Of a stretch of DNA of 64,000 nucleotides, positions 37,793 to 47,717 are shown piece after piece. The DNA comes from Ruegeria arenilitoris (GTDB lineage Bacteria; Pseudomonadota; Alphaproteobacteria; Rhodobacterales; Rhodobacteraceae), in NCBI RefSeq assembly GCF_013035315.1, contig NZ_WQHP01000003.1, forward strand, positions 124,001 through 188,000, written 5' to 3'. The position numbers and the translations under genes are program-made. Each line of letters opens with the position of its first letter. Within the stretch, counting starts at the first letter, position 1. Under the pieces are notes generated by a model. It saw only the letters and a program-made list of their open reading frames with translations, ran no database searches and was not told the DNA's origin.

Positions 37793-38554
37793 TTAGGTGA
37801 ATTGCTCAGAAATAAGGCGTTCTTCTAACCCGTGCCCCGGATCAAACAGAATGCGATGTTGGATCGAGGGTTCGGACCGGATCTCGACCCAGTCGATGTC
37901 TGGAAAAGACACCGAATCCGCATCCGCCATGACCGGGCGCTTGTCAGCGTCCAGTACATCGAACCGGACTTTGGCGATCTTGGGCAAAAGCGCTCCGCGC
38001 CACCGGCGTGGTCGGAACGCGGCGATTGCCGTCAGGGCCAGGACGTCCGAGCCAATTGGCAAAATCGGGCCATGCGCCGAATAGTTATACGCGGTCGATC
38101 CCGCAGGTGTGGACAGAAGTGCGCCGTCGCAGACCAGTTCGTCCATTCGCACCCGGCCATCAACGCTGATCTTCAGCCGCGCAGCCTGCGGACCGGCGCG
38201 CAGCAGTGAAACCTCGTTAATCGCGAGCGCCTCGTGCATCTTGCCGGACTGATCCATCGCCCGCATGGCCAACGGGTTGATGACCTCTTCCTCGGCTGCA
38301 TCCAGCCGCGCCATCAGGTCGGTTTCGTGAAATTCGTTCATCAGAAATCCGATTGTGCCGCGATTCATGCCATAAACCGGCGTATCCAGATGCTGCATGT
38401 TATGGAGGGTATGCAGCATGAACCCATCACCGCCCAGCGCCACCACCACATCCGCATCCCGTGGCGCGGCATTGCCATAGCGTTTTACCAAGGCGTCGCG
38501 GGCAGTTTGGGCCACTTTGACGTCGCTGGCGAGGAAAGCGATTCTCTGGATCAT
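37793..38554 (-). CDS. nadK: NAD kinase
   Basis: 253 residues from the ATG at 38554, the usual length for alphaproteobacterial NadK; an ATG at 38599 is open but gives an atypical N-terminus. GGDG at 41-44 (VVALGGDGFML) and the later NEVSLLRAG, LVCDGALLSTPAGSTAYNYSA segments hold the NAD and ATP sites. It makes NADP from NAD. Divergent from glyA, with about 170 bases between the starts. Confidence 0.94.
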   Translation of the reverse strand: MIQRIAFLASDVKVAQTARDALVKRYGNAAPRDADVVVALGGDGFMLHTLHNMQHLDTPVYGMNRGTIGFLMNEFHETDLMARLDAAEEEVINPLAMRAMDQSGKMHEALAINEVSLLRAGPQAARLKISVDGRVRMDELVCDGALLSTPAGSTAYNYSAHGPILPIGSDVLALTAIAAFRPRRWRGALLPKIAKVRFDVLDADKRPVMADADSVSFPDIDWVEIRSEPSIQHRILFDPGHGLEERLISEQFT

Positions 38555-38722
38555 TTGTTCCGGTTTCCGGTCTTGCACATTTGGTTCCGAAACAATCATA
38601 CCTTTCCCCGATAGGCCAGACTTGACGCCCCAGCAGGCCAAATCGTCGCTTTAAAGCTTTTGCACTTGCACGGTTTCCGATAGGAAATCCGCAAGATTTT
38701 GACACAGCCATGTGGAGTGCCC

Positions 38723-40018
38723 ATGAACGCCAATCTCCGTGATACCGGATTTTTCACCCAGTCCCTCGCCGACCGTGACCCCGAGCTTTTCGGCTCGATC
38801 ACATCCGAGCTGGGTCGTCAGCGCGACGAGATCGAGCTGATCGCGTCCGAGAACATCGTCTCTGCCGCCGTGATGGAAGCGCAGGGCTCGGTCATGACCA
38901 ACAAATACGCCGAAGGGTATCCCGGTCGTCGTTACTATGGCGGATGTCAATTCGTTGATATCGCTGAAAATCTGGCTATCGACCGCGCCAAAGAGCTGTT
39001 TGGTTGCGGGTTCGCCAACGTGCAGCCAAACTCGGGCTCTCAGGCCAACCAGGGCGTCTTCCAGGCGCTGATCAAACCTGGCGACACCATTCTGGGCATG
39101 AGCCTGGACGCAGGCGGTCACCTGACCCACGGCGCGCGTCCAAACCAGTCGGGCAAGTGGTTCAACGCTGTGCAGTACGGCGTCCGCAAAGAAGACAACA
39201 TGCTGGACTATGATCAGGTCGAAGCGCTGGCGAAAGAGCACCAGCCCAAACTGATCATCGCTGGTGGCTCGGCCATCCCGCGCCAAATCGACTTTGCCCG
39301 CATGCGCGAGATTGCTGACATGGTCGGTGCCTACCTGCACGTAGACATGGCGCACTTTGCCGGTCTGGTCGCCGCAGGCGAACACCCCAGCCCCTTCCCG
39401 CATGCGCATGTGGCAACCACCACGACACACAAGACCCTGCGCGGTCCGCGTGGCGGCATGATCCTGACCAACGATGAGGATATCGCCAAGAAAGTGAACT
39501 CGGCCATCTTCCCCGGCATTCAGGGCGGCCCACTGATGCACGTGATCGCGGCCAAGGCCGTCGCTTTTGGTGAGGCTCTGCGCCCCGAATTCAAAAACTA
39601 CATCCAGCAGGTCGTGACCAACGCGCAGGCGCTGTCGGATCAGCTGATCAAGGGCGGTCTGGATACGGTCACCCACGGAACGGACACCCATGTTGTTCTG
39701 GTCGACCTGCGCCCCAAAGGCGTCAAAGGCAACGCGACCGAAAAGGCCTTGGGCCGCGCGCACATCACCTGCAACAAGAACGGTGTGCCGTTTGACCCCG
39801 AAAAGCCGACCATCACCAGCGGCATCCGTCTGGGTTCACCCGCCGGAACCACACGCGGGTTTGGCGAGATCGAGTTCCGCCAGATTGCGGACTGGATCAT
39901 CGAGGTTGTTGATGGTTTGGCGGCCAATGGCGAAGACGGCAACGGCGCAGTTGAAGCCAAGGTCAAGGCCGAGGTCGCAGATCTCTGCGCCAAATTCCCG
40001 ATCTATCCGAACCTGTAA
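38723..40018 (+). CDS. glyA: Serine hydroxymethyltransferase
   Basis: 431 residues from the ATG at 38723. The PLP lysine is near residue 237 in [15 protein letters not shown], and [26 protein letters not shown] and [10 protein letters not shown] are family signatures. It interconverts serine and glycine while charging tetrahydrofolate. A clear terminator at 40045 closes the gene. Confidence 0.97.
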   Translation: MNANLRDTGFFTQSLADRDPELFGSITSELGRQRDEIELIASENIVSAAVMEAQGSVMTNKYAEGYPGRRYYGGCQFVDIAENLAIDRAKELFGCGFANVQPNSGSQANQGVFQALIKPGDTILGMSLDAGGHLTHGARPNQSGKWFNAVQYGVRKEDNMLDYDQVEALAKEHQPKLIIAGGSAIPRQIDFARMREIADMVGAYLHVDMAHFAGLVAAGEHPSPFPHAHVATTTTHKTLRGPRGGMILTNDEDIAKKVNSAIFPGIQGGPLMHVIAAKAVAFGEALRPEFKNYIQQVVTNAQALSDQLIKGGLDTVTHGTDTHVVLVDLRPKGVKGNATEKALGRAHITCNKNGVPFDPEKPTITSGIRLGSPAGTTRGFGEIEFRQIADWIIEVVDGLAANGEDGNGAVEAKVKAEVADLCAKFPIYPNL

Positions 40019-40044
40019 GTCCTACAGGTTTGAAGAAACACATG

Positions 40045-40070
40045 CGGCGCCCCAAGGGGCGTCGTTTTTT
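40045..40070 (+). terminator. Rho-independent terminator after glyA
   Basis: Nine-pair stem CGGCGCCCC with GGGGCGTCG (one G-T), two-base loop AA, then TTTTTT. Lies 27 bases after the glyA stop. Confidence 0.88.
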
Positions 40071-40076
40071 GTGCGC

Positions 40077-40451
40077 TCAGATAAAGCCGCGCCAGCGCAG
40101 CACGACCAGCACCAGCGCCGACAGGGCCAGAAAACCCAGCGCGAGCGATCCAAGAAAGCTGAGGAACCAGCCCCAGCGGCGATCCGCCAAATTGATACCG
40201 GCCAGATGGGTCTGAACCTCTTCGGACGCCTGCGCCAATTTGGGCGTGTCCAGCACCAGTCGCAATTTCGGATGCGCAGCCATCTGTTCCGCACCGGCGA
40301 GCAGCATTGCCTGCTTGTAGATCCGCCGCGGAAGGCGGCGCTTGGCCTTGCGAACCGAGGCCGTCAGCGTCTTGTCCTTTACGCCAAGCTTTGCACGCAG
40401 CAATTGCACCGTGTCCGCGATCTGGCCTTGGATATCTGTTGTCTGCGTCAT
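40077..40451 (-). CDS. Hypothetical membrane protein (124 aa)
   Basis: 124 residues from the ATG at 40451, with GGAGGG as ribosome site. The N-terminal 90 residues are soluble and charged (LRAKLGVKDKTLTASVRKAKRRLPRRIYKQAMLLAGA), and one or two hydrophobic helices end the protein (about 92-119). Function not recognised. It ends next to the glyA terminator, and it is divergent from the alpha/beta-hydrolase gene at 40541 with 89 bases between. Confidence 0.75.
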   Translation of the reverse strand: MTQTTDIQGQIADTVQLLRAKLGVKDKTLTASVRKAKRRLPRRIYKQAMLLAGAEQMAAHPKLRLVLDTPKLAQASEEVQTHLAGINLADRRWGWFLSFLGSLALGFLALSALVLVVLRWRGFI

Positions 40452-40540
40452 GACGCCCTCCTGCGCGCGGAATGTAACCTCGGGCAGCAGGCTCGACAAT
40501 GGGGCTGGCTGTTTGAAACGGGTGAAGGTATCACGGCCTT

Positions 40541-41299
40541 ATGCTGAACATGATCATCCACGGCGAACCGACCTCGAACCCTCCTCTTTTGATTGCGCAT
40601 GGCCTGTACGGGTCGGCCCGCAATTGGGGGGTCATTGCGCGGCGATTGTCGGATGAGCGGCAGGTTGTGGCCCTGGACATGCGCAATCACGCCAACAGCG
40701 CCTGGACAGACCAGCACAGCTATCCCGATCTGGCCGCTGATCTGGCCGAAGTAGTCGAACATATCGGAGGAAAAGCAGACGTTGTTGGCCATTCAATGGG
40801 CGGCAAGGCTGCCATGATGTTGGCGCTTGGGCACGGTGATCTGGTGCACAAACTGGTGGTCGCGGACATTGCGCCTGTCACTTATACGCACAGCCAGATC
40901 CAGTTCATCGAAGCCATGCGCGCTGTCGATTTCTCGACCATCGAACGCCGGTCAGACGCCGAGGGGCAGTTGGCGGCGCAAGGCGTCGAAAAAGCGCTGC
41001 AGAGCTTTTTTACGCAATCCCTTGATATCAAGGGAAAACGCTGGCTGCTGAACCTGGACACACTGGCGACCGAGATGCCCAAGATCATGGGGTTCCCCGA
41101 AACAGATGCGTCCTGGGCCGGCCCTACTCTGTTCCTGTCTGGCGGCGCTTCGGATTACGTCCTGCCTGAACATCGGGACGCAATCCGCGCCCTGTTCCCG
41201 GCTGCACGGTTTGCAAAAATTCCCGGCGCGGGCCATTGGCTGCACGCCGAGAAACCGCGTGAATTCGAAGCGGCCGTCAGGACCTTTTTGAACGCCTGA
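40541..41299 (+). CDS. Alpha/beta hydrolase (YbfF-like esterase)
   Basis: 252 residues. The oxyanion strand LLIAHGLYGSARNW, the nucleophile elbow VVGHSMGGKAAM (Ser near 86), and GAGHWLHAEKP near the end with the catalytic His give an intact alpha/beta-hydrolase. It belongs to the YbfF/abhydrolase branch, which cleaves small acyl or CoA esters; the physiological substrate is unknown. Its stop is adjacent to the stop of the convergent 61-residue gene. Confidence 0.89.
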   Translation: MLNMIIHGEPTSNPPLLIAHGLYGSARNWGVIARRLSDERQVVALDMRNHANSAWTDQHSYPDLAADLAEVVEHIGGKADVVGHSMGGKAAMMLALGHGDLVHKLVVADIAPVTYTHSQIQFIEAMRAVDFSTIERRSDAEGQLAAQGVEKALQSFFTQSLDIKGKRWLLNLDTLATEMPKIMGFPETDASWAGPTLFLSGGASDYVLPEHRDAIRALFPAARFAKIPGAGHWLHAEKPREFEAAVRTFLNA

Positions 41300-41485
41300 T
41301 CAGGCGTTCTGATACAGACGTCTGGCAACCAGCCAGGACGCTGGCAACGCCACAACACAGCCTGCCGCAGCTGCCGAGACAATGGCGACCGTAGACACCA
41401 GCCCTGCGGTGAGAACCGCGATAACAGCCGAACCGGCCAAGGCGGTTGCGATCAGGGAATAGAGTATAGCGGCAAGGCGTAGCAT
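41300..41485 (-). CDS. Small hydrophobic protein (61 aa)
   Basis: 61 residues with two hydrophobic helices (about 5-27 and 30-52) and a basic end (ARRLYQNA). Its start codon follows a GGAAGA-like site. Such short proteins are common in Rhodobacterales and are often misannotated, but the composition looks like a real inner-membrane protein. No function is inferred. Confidence 0.6.
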   Translation of the reverse strand: MLRLAAILYSLIATALAGSAVIAVLTAGLVSTVAIVSAAAAGCVVALPASWLVARRLYQNA

Positions 41486-41586
41486 CTTCTGTCTTCCTTA
41501 TGTTTGAAGCCCGAAGATCACATTAACCATTTGGAATGTAAGACACCTTGATCTGCGTCAGATTTCGGTGTGCCCAGGTCAGAAAA

Positions 41587-41958
41587 TCACGTGACCTCCC
41601 CACCGCCATTGATCCAGTCTGGCAGACCGCCGACGTTATAGACCTGCTCATAGCCCATATCTTTCAACAGCTTGCCCGCCAACGCAGCCCGGCTGCCTGC
41701 GGCGCAATACAGCACGATGGCGCGATCCTTGCGCAGCTCGGGATCGTGCGATTGCAGGCTATCGTCGGCGCGGAACTCCAACATGCCACGCGGGATGTGA
41801 TGTGCGCCCTTGGCACGACCGGTTTGCTGCAGCTCGATAGCATCGCGGACATCCAAAAGCAGCGCGCCCTGCCCGATCAGGTCTTTGGCTCCGTTTGTAT
41901 CAATCCGGGCAACGACGGCGTTCGCCGCCTCCATCATCTGGCTTACGGTCAATGGCAT
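41587..41958 (-). CDS. Rhodanese-like domain protein
   Basis: 123 residues from the ATG at 41958. The single rhodanese domain has DVRDAIE (near 48-54) and the active-site cysteine in VLYCAAGSRAALA (near 96). It may transfer sulfur from thiosulfate or a persulfide; partner unknown. It is a single gene upstream of the type I secretion genes with its own AGAGGGG site. Confidence 0.88.
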   Translation of the reverse strand: MPLTVSQMMEAANAVVARIDTNGAKDLIGQGALLLDVRDAIELQQTGRAKGAHHIPRGMLEFRADDSLQSHDPELRKDRAIVLYCAAGSRAALAGKLLKDMGYEQVYNVGGLPDWINGGGEVT

Positions 41959-42020
41959 GAAAAGTCCCCTCTGGTGAATCTCACCAGATGCTAGCACGCA
42001 AAATCGGGAATGCGCAGACT

Positions 42021-42040
42021 GATTGCCCGATTGGGCAATC
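42021..42040 (-). terminator. Hairpin at the end of the type I secretion operon
   Basis: Eight-pair stem GATTGCCC with GGGCAATC and loop GATT. On the minus strand it overlaps the last bases of the HlyD-like gene stop. No long T run is present, so it may be a weak terminator or a 3' protecting stem. Confidence 0.45.
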
Positions 42041-43391
42041 AGTGCTCGCGGAAGGCGCGCGACATGCTGTCTGTCACAGGCTTTGCGATATAGGCCGCAA
42101 AGGTGCGTTCCTCGGTCTGGATCATGATCTCGGCCGGCATACCCGGAGTGGGAATGAAGCCACGTACGCGGTCCATCTCTTCCGGAGCCAGCGAGATACG
42201 CGCCAGATAGACCTCTTGCGGCACACCCGAGGAATCTTCGACCAGAGCGTCCGCCGAGACATAAAAGACCTCGCCGCTCAGCACTGGCGTTGTGCGCTGA
42301 TTCAGCGCCACCAGTCGTACGGTGGCCTGCTGGCCCGTCACAACGCTGTCGATTTCGGTCCGGGGCACCTGTGCCTCGATGATCAGAGGCGCGTCCGAGG
42401 GTAGGATTTCGGCAATAGGCTCACCGGTTTCGATTACGCCACCTGCGGTATGGTAGTGCAAGCGCACGACGGTCCCGGATACCGGCGCCCGAACCACTGC
42501 CCGTTCCAGAACGCTGCGGGCCTGGCGGCTTTTTTCACGCACACTTTCAAGATCGGCCTCGATGACACCCAATTCGTCCAGCGCCGCTTCGCGATAAGCG
42601 GAACGGGTTCGCGTAATCTGTTCTTCATACTTCAGGATCATCTGGTTGATTTCGGCGGTTTCGGCCATCAGGCGCGCCTGCTGGCCTTCCGCCTCGGCCT
42701 GAACACGGCGGATCGTGTTCAGGTCGCCTTTGCGCACCAATCCTTTTTCGAACAAGGCCTCTTTGGTTTCGAACTCTTCCTGCAGGATTTCCGAACGCCG
42801 GATCATGCTGTCCAGCTGCGCTTCAAAACCGCTGGAGCGGATCTTGAGTGCCTCCATATTGCGTTGCAGCAGGGCAATGTCATTCAGCAGCGTTTTACGG
42901 GACACGTCAAAGCTGATTTTCTGCCCGTCCAGAATGCCCATGACTTCAACGTCATCCGATGCTTCGATCAAATCGGGCGAGAACTCTAAGCGTTCCTTTT
43001 CGTTGTACTCGGCCGACAACCGTTCAGTCATCGCCTGCAGACGGATTTTGCGGATGAACAGTTCACGCTCATTCGCCTCGGCCGAGGTCTGGTCCAGGGT
43101 CATCAGAACCTGACCCTGCTTGACCGTCTGACCTTCGATCACCTTGATGTCGTCGATAATGCCGCCTTCGAGGTGCTGTACAATCTTGTTGCGACCAGTG
43201 GCAACAAAACTGCCCTGCGCAATTACTGCTGCCGCCAATGGTGCGCGGAAGGACCAAATTCCAAAGCCGCCAAAGCAGACCACCAACATTATCAAGCCGA
43301 TCACCACGAACCGACTGATCGAGCGCGGAACCTCGGCGTACCAGACCGTTGGGTCCTTGGGATCGTTGTTTACTGGGACAAGTTCATTCAT
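42039..43391 (-). CDS. HlyD-family type I secretion adaptor subunit
   Basis: 450 residues. One membrane helix at about 25-47 (FVVIGLIMLVVCFGGFGIW), then a biotinyl-lipoyl-like half (VIAQGSFVATGRNKIVQHLEGGII), a long coiled coil (about 100-280), and the second lipoyl/beta-barrel part with RAPVSGTVVRLHYHTAGGVI and VPRTEIDSVVTGQQATVRL. It is the periplasmic bridge between the ABC exporter and an outer-membrane TolC-like channel. Its start overlaps the ABC gene stop by four bases. No TolC gene lies in the window. Confidence 0.93.
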   Translation of the reverse strand: MNELVPVNNDPKDPTVWYAEVPRSISRFVVIGLIMLVVCFGGFGIWSFRAPLAAAVIAQGSFVATGRNKIVQHLEGGIIDDIKVIEGQTVKQGQVLMTLDQTSAEANERELFIRKIRLQAMTERLSAEYNEKERLEFSPDLIEASDDVEVMGILDGQKISFDVSRKTLLNDIALLQRNMEALKIRSSGFEAQLDSMIRRSEILQEEFETKEALFEKGLVRKGDLNTIRRVQAEAEGQQARLMAETAEINQMILKYEEQITRTRSAYREAALDELGVIEADLESVREKSRQARSVLERAVVRAPVSGTVVRLHYHTAGGVIETGEPIAEILPSDAPLIIEAQVPRTEIDSVVTGQQATVRLVALNQRTTPVLSGEVFYVSADALVEDSSGVPQEVYLARISLAPEEMDRVRGFIPTPGMPAEIMIQTEERTFAAYIAKPVTDSMSRAFREH

Positions 43392-45643
43392 GCCGGACCC
43401 CCTTGCTGTGATTGAATACCGGGTCTGTTGCCCCGCGACGCATTCAACTGCTGCAGCACCTGTTCACGCTGGCCAAACAATGCAACGCGGCCGTCCGTCA
43501 GCAGCATGATCTTGTCGACAACGTTCAACAGGGTTGGTTTCTGAGTAATCACCACAACGGTAATCTTGTTCGCCTTGGCCTGTGCAATTGCCTTGGACAA
43601 CGCCTGATCCCCCGCCACGTCCAAGTTCGAGTTCGGTTCGTCCAAAACGACCATGCGCGGGTTACCAAAGAAAGCTCGCGCCAGTGCGATACGCTGTTTC
43701 TGACCACCCGACAGGGGTGAGCCATCCGCAGCCACCACAGTCTCGTACCCCTGTGGCAGGGTGGCGATCATATTGTGCACATCAGCCAGAACCGCCGCGT
43801 CGTGGATTTGTTCATCCGTCGCATCCGCGCGCATCCGACCGATGTTGTCTTTGATTGTACCGGGGAACAGCTGCACATCCTGCGGCAAGTAGCCGATGCT
43901 TTCCCCGAACTGGCGCGGATCCCAGTTGCGGATGTCCATCAGGTCCAACCGGACACTGCCGGATGTCGGCAGGATCGATCCCACCAGCGTCTTGCCCAGC
44001 GTGGTCTTGCCTGCACCAGAGTTCCCGATCACGGCCAGCGTTTCGCCGGGGTTCAGCGAAAAACTGATCCCATTCAGAACAACGCGCTTGGTACCACCGG
44101 GCACGTAAAGCAGACGTTCCACGTCCATGCGACCTTCGGGGCGCGGCAGACGCAGCTTTTCGAATTGCAGCGCCGAATTGGACAACAGGTTCCGGATGCG
44201 CCCAAAGGCTGCACGCGTCAGCAGGAATGAGTTCCAGCCTTCGATCGACCCTTCGATCGGCGCAAAGGCCCGCCCAGCGATGATCGAGGCCGCGATGACC
44301 ATACCGCCGGTGATCTCACCCTGCAGCGCCAGGAACGCGCCCCAGCCCAGAATGGCGATTTGAGTCAACAGGCGCACAGCGCGCGAGATCGCGGCAAAAA
44401 TCACGTTCCGGTCCTGCGCGCGCACTTGCCAGGTCAACGATTGCGCGGTGTCCCGTCCCCAGATGCGAACGGCCTCTGGGATCATGGCCAGTGCGTTGAT
44501 GATCTGGCTGTTGCGCGCCATCGAGTCCAGATGCTGGTTCGCCATGGATTGCGCCCGGTTCGCCTCGGCGAAGGGTTTGGCGGTCATCTTCTGGTTCACG
44601 AACGCGATAATCATCAGCAACAACGCAGTTATGATCACGATGGTTCCCAGCTGCGGATGCACCAGGAAAATCATCAAGATAAACAATGGAGCGAAAGGCA
44701 CATCGAGGAATGAAATCAGGGTTCCCGAAACCAGGAACCCACGCACTTGCTGCAAATCACCCAATGTCTGGTATTCACGACCATTGCCGTGCAATGAGGC
44801 ATGCGCTGCAGCACTCAGAACCGGCGCGCCCAACCTTGCAGCGACCTCAACCGCTGTGCGCATCAGCATAAAGCGACGCACCGCATCAAAAGCCGCCTGA
44901 AAAATCACCGCCCCAGCCACGATGGCCGTCAGCATGATCAGCGTGTCCAGCGAGCGGCTGGTCAAAACACGGTCACTGATCTGGAACAGGTAGATCGGGA
45001 TCGCAAGGATCAGGATATTCGTGGCACAGGTCAGCACCAGAACAAAGGCCAGATTGCGCCAGATCGCCCGCAACGACGTGCGCAGCGTGTTCTGGAAATC
45101 CTCTGGAGGAGTGCGTTTGTGGAAAGTCTGGGGTGGCCCCTTGCCGTCACCTCCGCCCGTTTTTCGGAGTTGCATCGGCTCGTTCGCCTTAGCCTCGATA
45201 GTGGCACCTATGCGTTCACCGCCCGTCGAGCGCGATTGGGGGGTCGCTCGCGCTGTCGTTTCCGTGGCGGTGTCAGGATCGGGGCTTGAGGCATCCTCGG
45301 CCACCCCAGCGTCGCGGCCCTGGGCATTCTGGTCTTCATCGGGCTGCGACTGAGCGCGCCGGGGGGAAGCTGCGGCGCGTATTGGTGGTTCGGATCTGGG
45401 TTTGGTCGCTTTCTTCTTGGGCTTCACAGCTTTTGCGGCGACAGACTCTTCCTGCTTGGCCGTCGCTTCAGGACTGACGTCAGGGTCTGGCACACGCATT
45501 TTTTTGTTCAGACGCAAGCTGGGCGCCTTTGCTGTTTGTTGTTGGGACTTATCGCTGCCATCTGGCTGCGTAGGTTTACCAACGCCCTCAATATCAAGCG
45601 GGCTGGCATCAAGAGAACGACGCGACGAAAAAACAATCGACAT
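43388..45643 (-). CDS. Type I secretion ABC exporter with long N-terminal extension
   Basis: 751 residues. The C-terminal ATPase domain has Walker A (GNSGAGKTT, about 540-548), signature LSGGQ (644-648) and Walker B (VVLDEP, about 665-670). The transmembrane domain spans about 200-500. The first 190 residues are not the usual C39-like domain but a low-complexity stretch rich in Lys, Pro, Ala and Gln (for example KPKKKATKPRSEPP). The H-loop histidine is replaced by Gln701 (VITQKPTLL). It energises protein export with the HlyD-like adaptor. Confidence 0.92.
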   Translation of the reverse strand: MSIVFSSRRSLDASPLDIEGVGKPTQPDGSDKSQQQTAKAPSLRLNKKMRVPDPDVSPEATAKQEESVAAKAVKPKKKATKPRSEPPIRAAASPRRAQSQPDEDQNAQGRDAGVAEDASSPDPDTATETTARATPQSRSTGGERIGATIEAKANEPMQLRKTGGGDGKGPPQTFHKRTPPEDFQNTLRTSLRAIWRNLAFVLVLTCATNILILAIPIYLFQISDRVLTSRSLDTLIMLTAIVAGAVIFQAAFDAVRRFMLMRTAVEVAARLGAPVLSAAAHASLHGNGREYQTLGDLQQVRGFLVSGTLISFLDVPFAPLFILMIFLVHPQLGTIVIITALLLMIIAFVNQKMTAKPFAEANRAQSMANQHLDSMARNSQIINALAMIPEAVRIWGRDTAQSLTWQVRAQDRNVIFAAISRAVRLLTQIAILGWGAFLALQGEITGGMVIAASIIAGRAFAPIEGSIEGWNSFLLTRAAFGRIRNLLSNSALQFEKLRLPRPEGRMDVERLLYVPGGTKRVVLNGISFSLNPGETLAVIGNSGAGKTTLGKTLVGSILPTSGSVRLDLMDIRNWDPRQFGESIGYLPQDVQLFPGTIKDNIGRMRADATDEQIHDAAVLADVHNMIATLPQGYETVVAADGSPLSGGQKQRIALARAFFGNPRMVVLDEPNSNLDVAGDQALSKAIAQAKANKITVVVITQKPTLLNVVDKIMLLTDGRVALFGQREQVLQQLNASRGNRPGIQSQQGGPA

Positions 45644-45717
45644 TTTAAAACTTTCGGAGCACTCGCAACAAATACAGTCTTTAAGCTAACATGAATCGAC
45701 CGAAACGGATATAAAAT

Positions 45718-47664
45718 TTACGCCAGCATGGACTGCATAGCATCGTCATTGCTGGCCATTTCGGACGGTGTCAGGTTCGATTGCGCCTGAGCGAGGCCAT
45801 TCTCGCCAGCCGCTGCCGTTTCTTCCATAAGGACGGCGATCACTTCATTCGCGATCTCCGTTGCGTCCTCCTGCTCGGGGATATCGAGCAATGAAGCCTG
45901 GTGAATCAGGAGGTCGGAATACTCTCCGCCCGCCGCCATGATGGTCGAGTCGACGCCAACCTTGGTGATGTTTGCAGCGTTCAGCAGAGCATTACCAGCA
46001 CCGTTCACCGCCGCATTTACCGCCTCAGCTCCTTCGACCGACATATCGTCCTGATCCTGCAACAATGTGATCTGTTCGACCGAATTGACCTGAACCAGGT
46101 CACCTTCGATGTTGAGAACGCGGATCAACTCCATGCCAGCATAGTCGGGGTTAGACGTCAGAGCATCTTCGAATGCCTCACGGTCGACCTGCTGAAGGGT
46201 CAGCGCCTCGGCATGCGGCATGTCCAACTCTTCCAGCGTATCTTCGCCGGTCGTCGTCACGGAAGCCTGGTTCATGACCAGATTTTCATTGCCTTCCTGA
46301 TCCGGTGTCCCGCTGCCGTAGACGTCGTCATCCATCAACGCAATTGTCTGGTGCAGCACATCGACGGAAACCATGTTTCCGCCAATCATGATCAGGTCGT
46401 AGAAGTTGCCCAGCTGAATGATGTTGGTCACGTTGGTCAACACGTTGTCACCCAAGGTGTACAGGCTGGTCGAGGCCGAAAGTTCAGTGCTGATCTTGTC
46501 GATATCCGTGGCGTCGATCACTTGCTTGATAAAGTTGGTGACCCACAGATCACCCTGAATCCAGGTTACCGAGACAATCGGGTCGGCGCTCGTTTCAGAG
46601 ACATTGTCTTCGACCCACCAGGCCTCGCTGGCTTCGGTTCCGATATAGGCGGCCTGAACCACATTTGTGCTGCTTTGCACGCCCGGCCCACCCTGATCTA
46701 CGTCCGAGACAACCGCCACCTGGCTGACGACCGTGAGGCTGACAGACTTGCCGCCCACTGCGATCACAGGCGCATCAACCCAGGCCAAGGTGATGTCGAC
46801 CTGATTGACGGCCAGGTTTCCGCCCGCGATGACAGTATGACCTTCGCCGAATTCCTCGTCATCTGAGCGGTCCCATTCGTCGGGCATCATGTCGGGCGCG
46901 TCGCCCTCTTCTTCGTCTTCTTCCTCAGTCTGATGGTGGGCTGGCAAAAGATCGTTCCAGTCCGGCATCTCATCGACTTTTTCACCGTTCACGAAAATGC
47001 CCAAAGCGTCCTCGCCATGGAACTGGTAAACGGTCACGCCCTCGATCTGCGAGATCATTGGCGACTGCATCTGGTCGGCCAAACTCTCGAGATATTCGAG
47101 CGATTGGTAATCTTCGATGTTCAGGGACGGGGTCACAATCGCGTGCATCGACAGCGCGGCGTCCAACATCTCCTGACCTTGGGCGATCTGCAGTTCAACG
47201 TCGCGGAAGACCCCTTGGCCGATCACATCGTTATCGTTCATCAGGATGGTTTGGAACGTGTAGGTCACAGCCGAGCCGATAATCAGCGGCGCAACCTGCG
47301 GGTCCGGGACCACGATAACGGTCTGGGCCTCACCCAGTTGAACGGCCGGCACATAGGGATCGGGTCCAAAACCCGGGCCGGAAATCATCTGAGCCATTTC
47401 AAGTGGCCCGTTCGGGACAGGAGGCAAAGGAAGATCAGCAGCAGGCGGCAAAAGCTTGTACGGGAGTGGATCGTATTCGCCTGGATCGAGCTTCAGATTG
47501 GCTTTGACCCGAATTGTGGTCGGATCTTCCAGTTCTTCCAATTCGTTCTTGCGCCGCAGCGCGACAAATTCCTGGTACTCATCACGCAGACGAGCTTGTT
47601 CAATAGTAAGTTCAAAGGTTCCAACAAAATGCGCAATCGTTTCTGTAATACTGTCGAGAGACAT
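45718..47664 (-). CDS. Large acidic repeat protein next to the type I exporter (putative secreted substrate)
   Basis: 648 residues, no cysteine seen. The N-terminal 100 residues are charged then proline-rich (LPPAADLPLPPVPNGP). A strongly acidic linker (EEEDEEEGDAPDMMPDEWDRSDDEE) precedes the repeat half. From about 290 on, imperfect units alternate the pattern N-x-x-x-I...VGG-x-(L/I)-V-x-V-x-x-(V/H)-Q-x-x-x-L-x-DD, which suggests a beta-rich solenoid. No RTX nonapeptides and no signal peptide. AAGGAAACCGAT precedes the start. It lies between the giant acidic gene and the ABC gene in the same direction. Substrate or accessory: undecided. Confidence 0.8.
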   Translation of the reverse strand: MSLDSITETIAHFVGTFELTIEQARLRDEYQEFVALRRKNELEELEDPTTIRVKANLKLDPGEYDPLPYKLLPPAADLPLPPVPNGPLEMAQMISGPGFGPDPYVPAVQLGEAQTVIVVPDPQVAPLIIGSAVTYTFQTILMNDNDVIGQGVFRDVELQIAQGQEMLDAALSMHAIVTPSLNIEDYQSLEYLESLADQMQSPMISQIEGVTVYQFHGEDALGIFVNGEKVDEMPDWNDLLPAHHQTEEEDEEEGDAPDMMPDEWDRSDDEEFGEGHTVIAGGNLAVNQVDITLAWVDAPVIAVGGKSVSLTVVSQVAVVSDVDQGGPGVQSSTNVVQAAYIGTEASEAWWVEDNVSETSADPIVSVTWIQGDLWVTNFIKQVIDATDIDKISTELSASTSLYTLGDNVLTNVTNIIQLGNFYDLIMIGGNMVSVDVLHQTIALMDDDVYGSGTPDQEGNENLVMNQASVTTTGEDTLEELDMPHAEALTLQQVDREAFEDALTSNPDYAGMELIRVLNIEGDLVQVNSVEQITLLQDQDDMSVEGAEAVNAAVNGAGNALLNAANITKVGVDSTIMAAGGEYSDLLIHQASLLDIPEQEDATEIANEVIAVLMEETAAAGENGLAQAQSNLTPSEMASNDDAMQSMLA

Positions 47665-47717
47665 ATCGGTTTCCTTTTCCCCTCCCCGGCCTGAAATTTC
47701 CGGTTTGGGTTTGCTGC

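Noticed and set aside
44801-45289. Frames opposite the ABC exporter gene
   Set aside because: Shadows of the coding strand; Arg/Gln/His-rich without a ribosome site.
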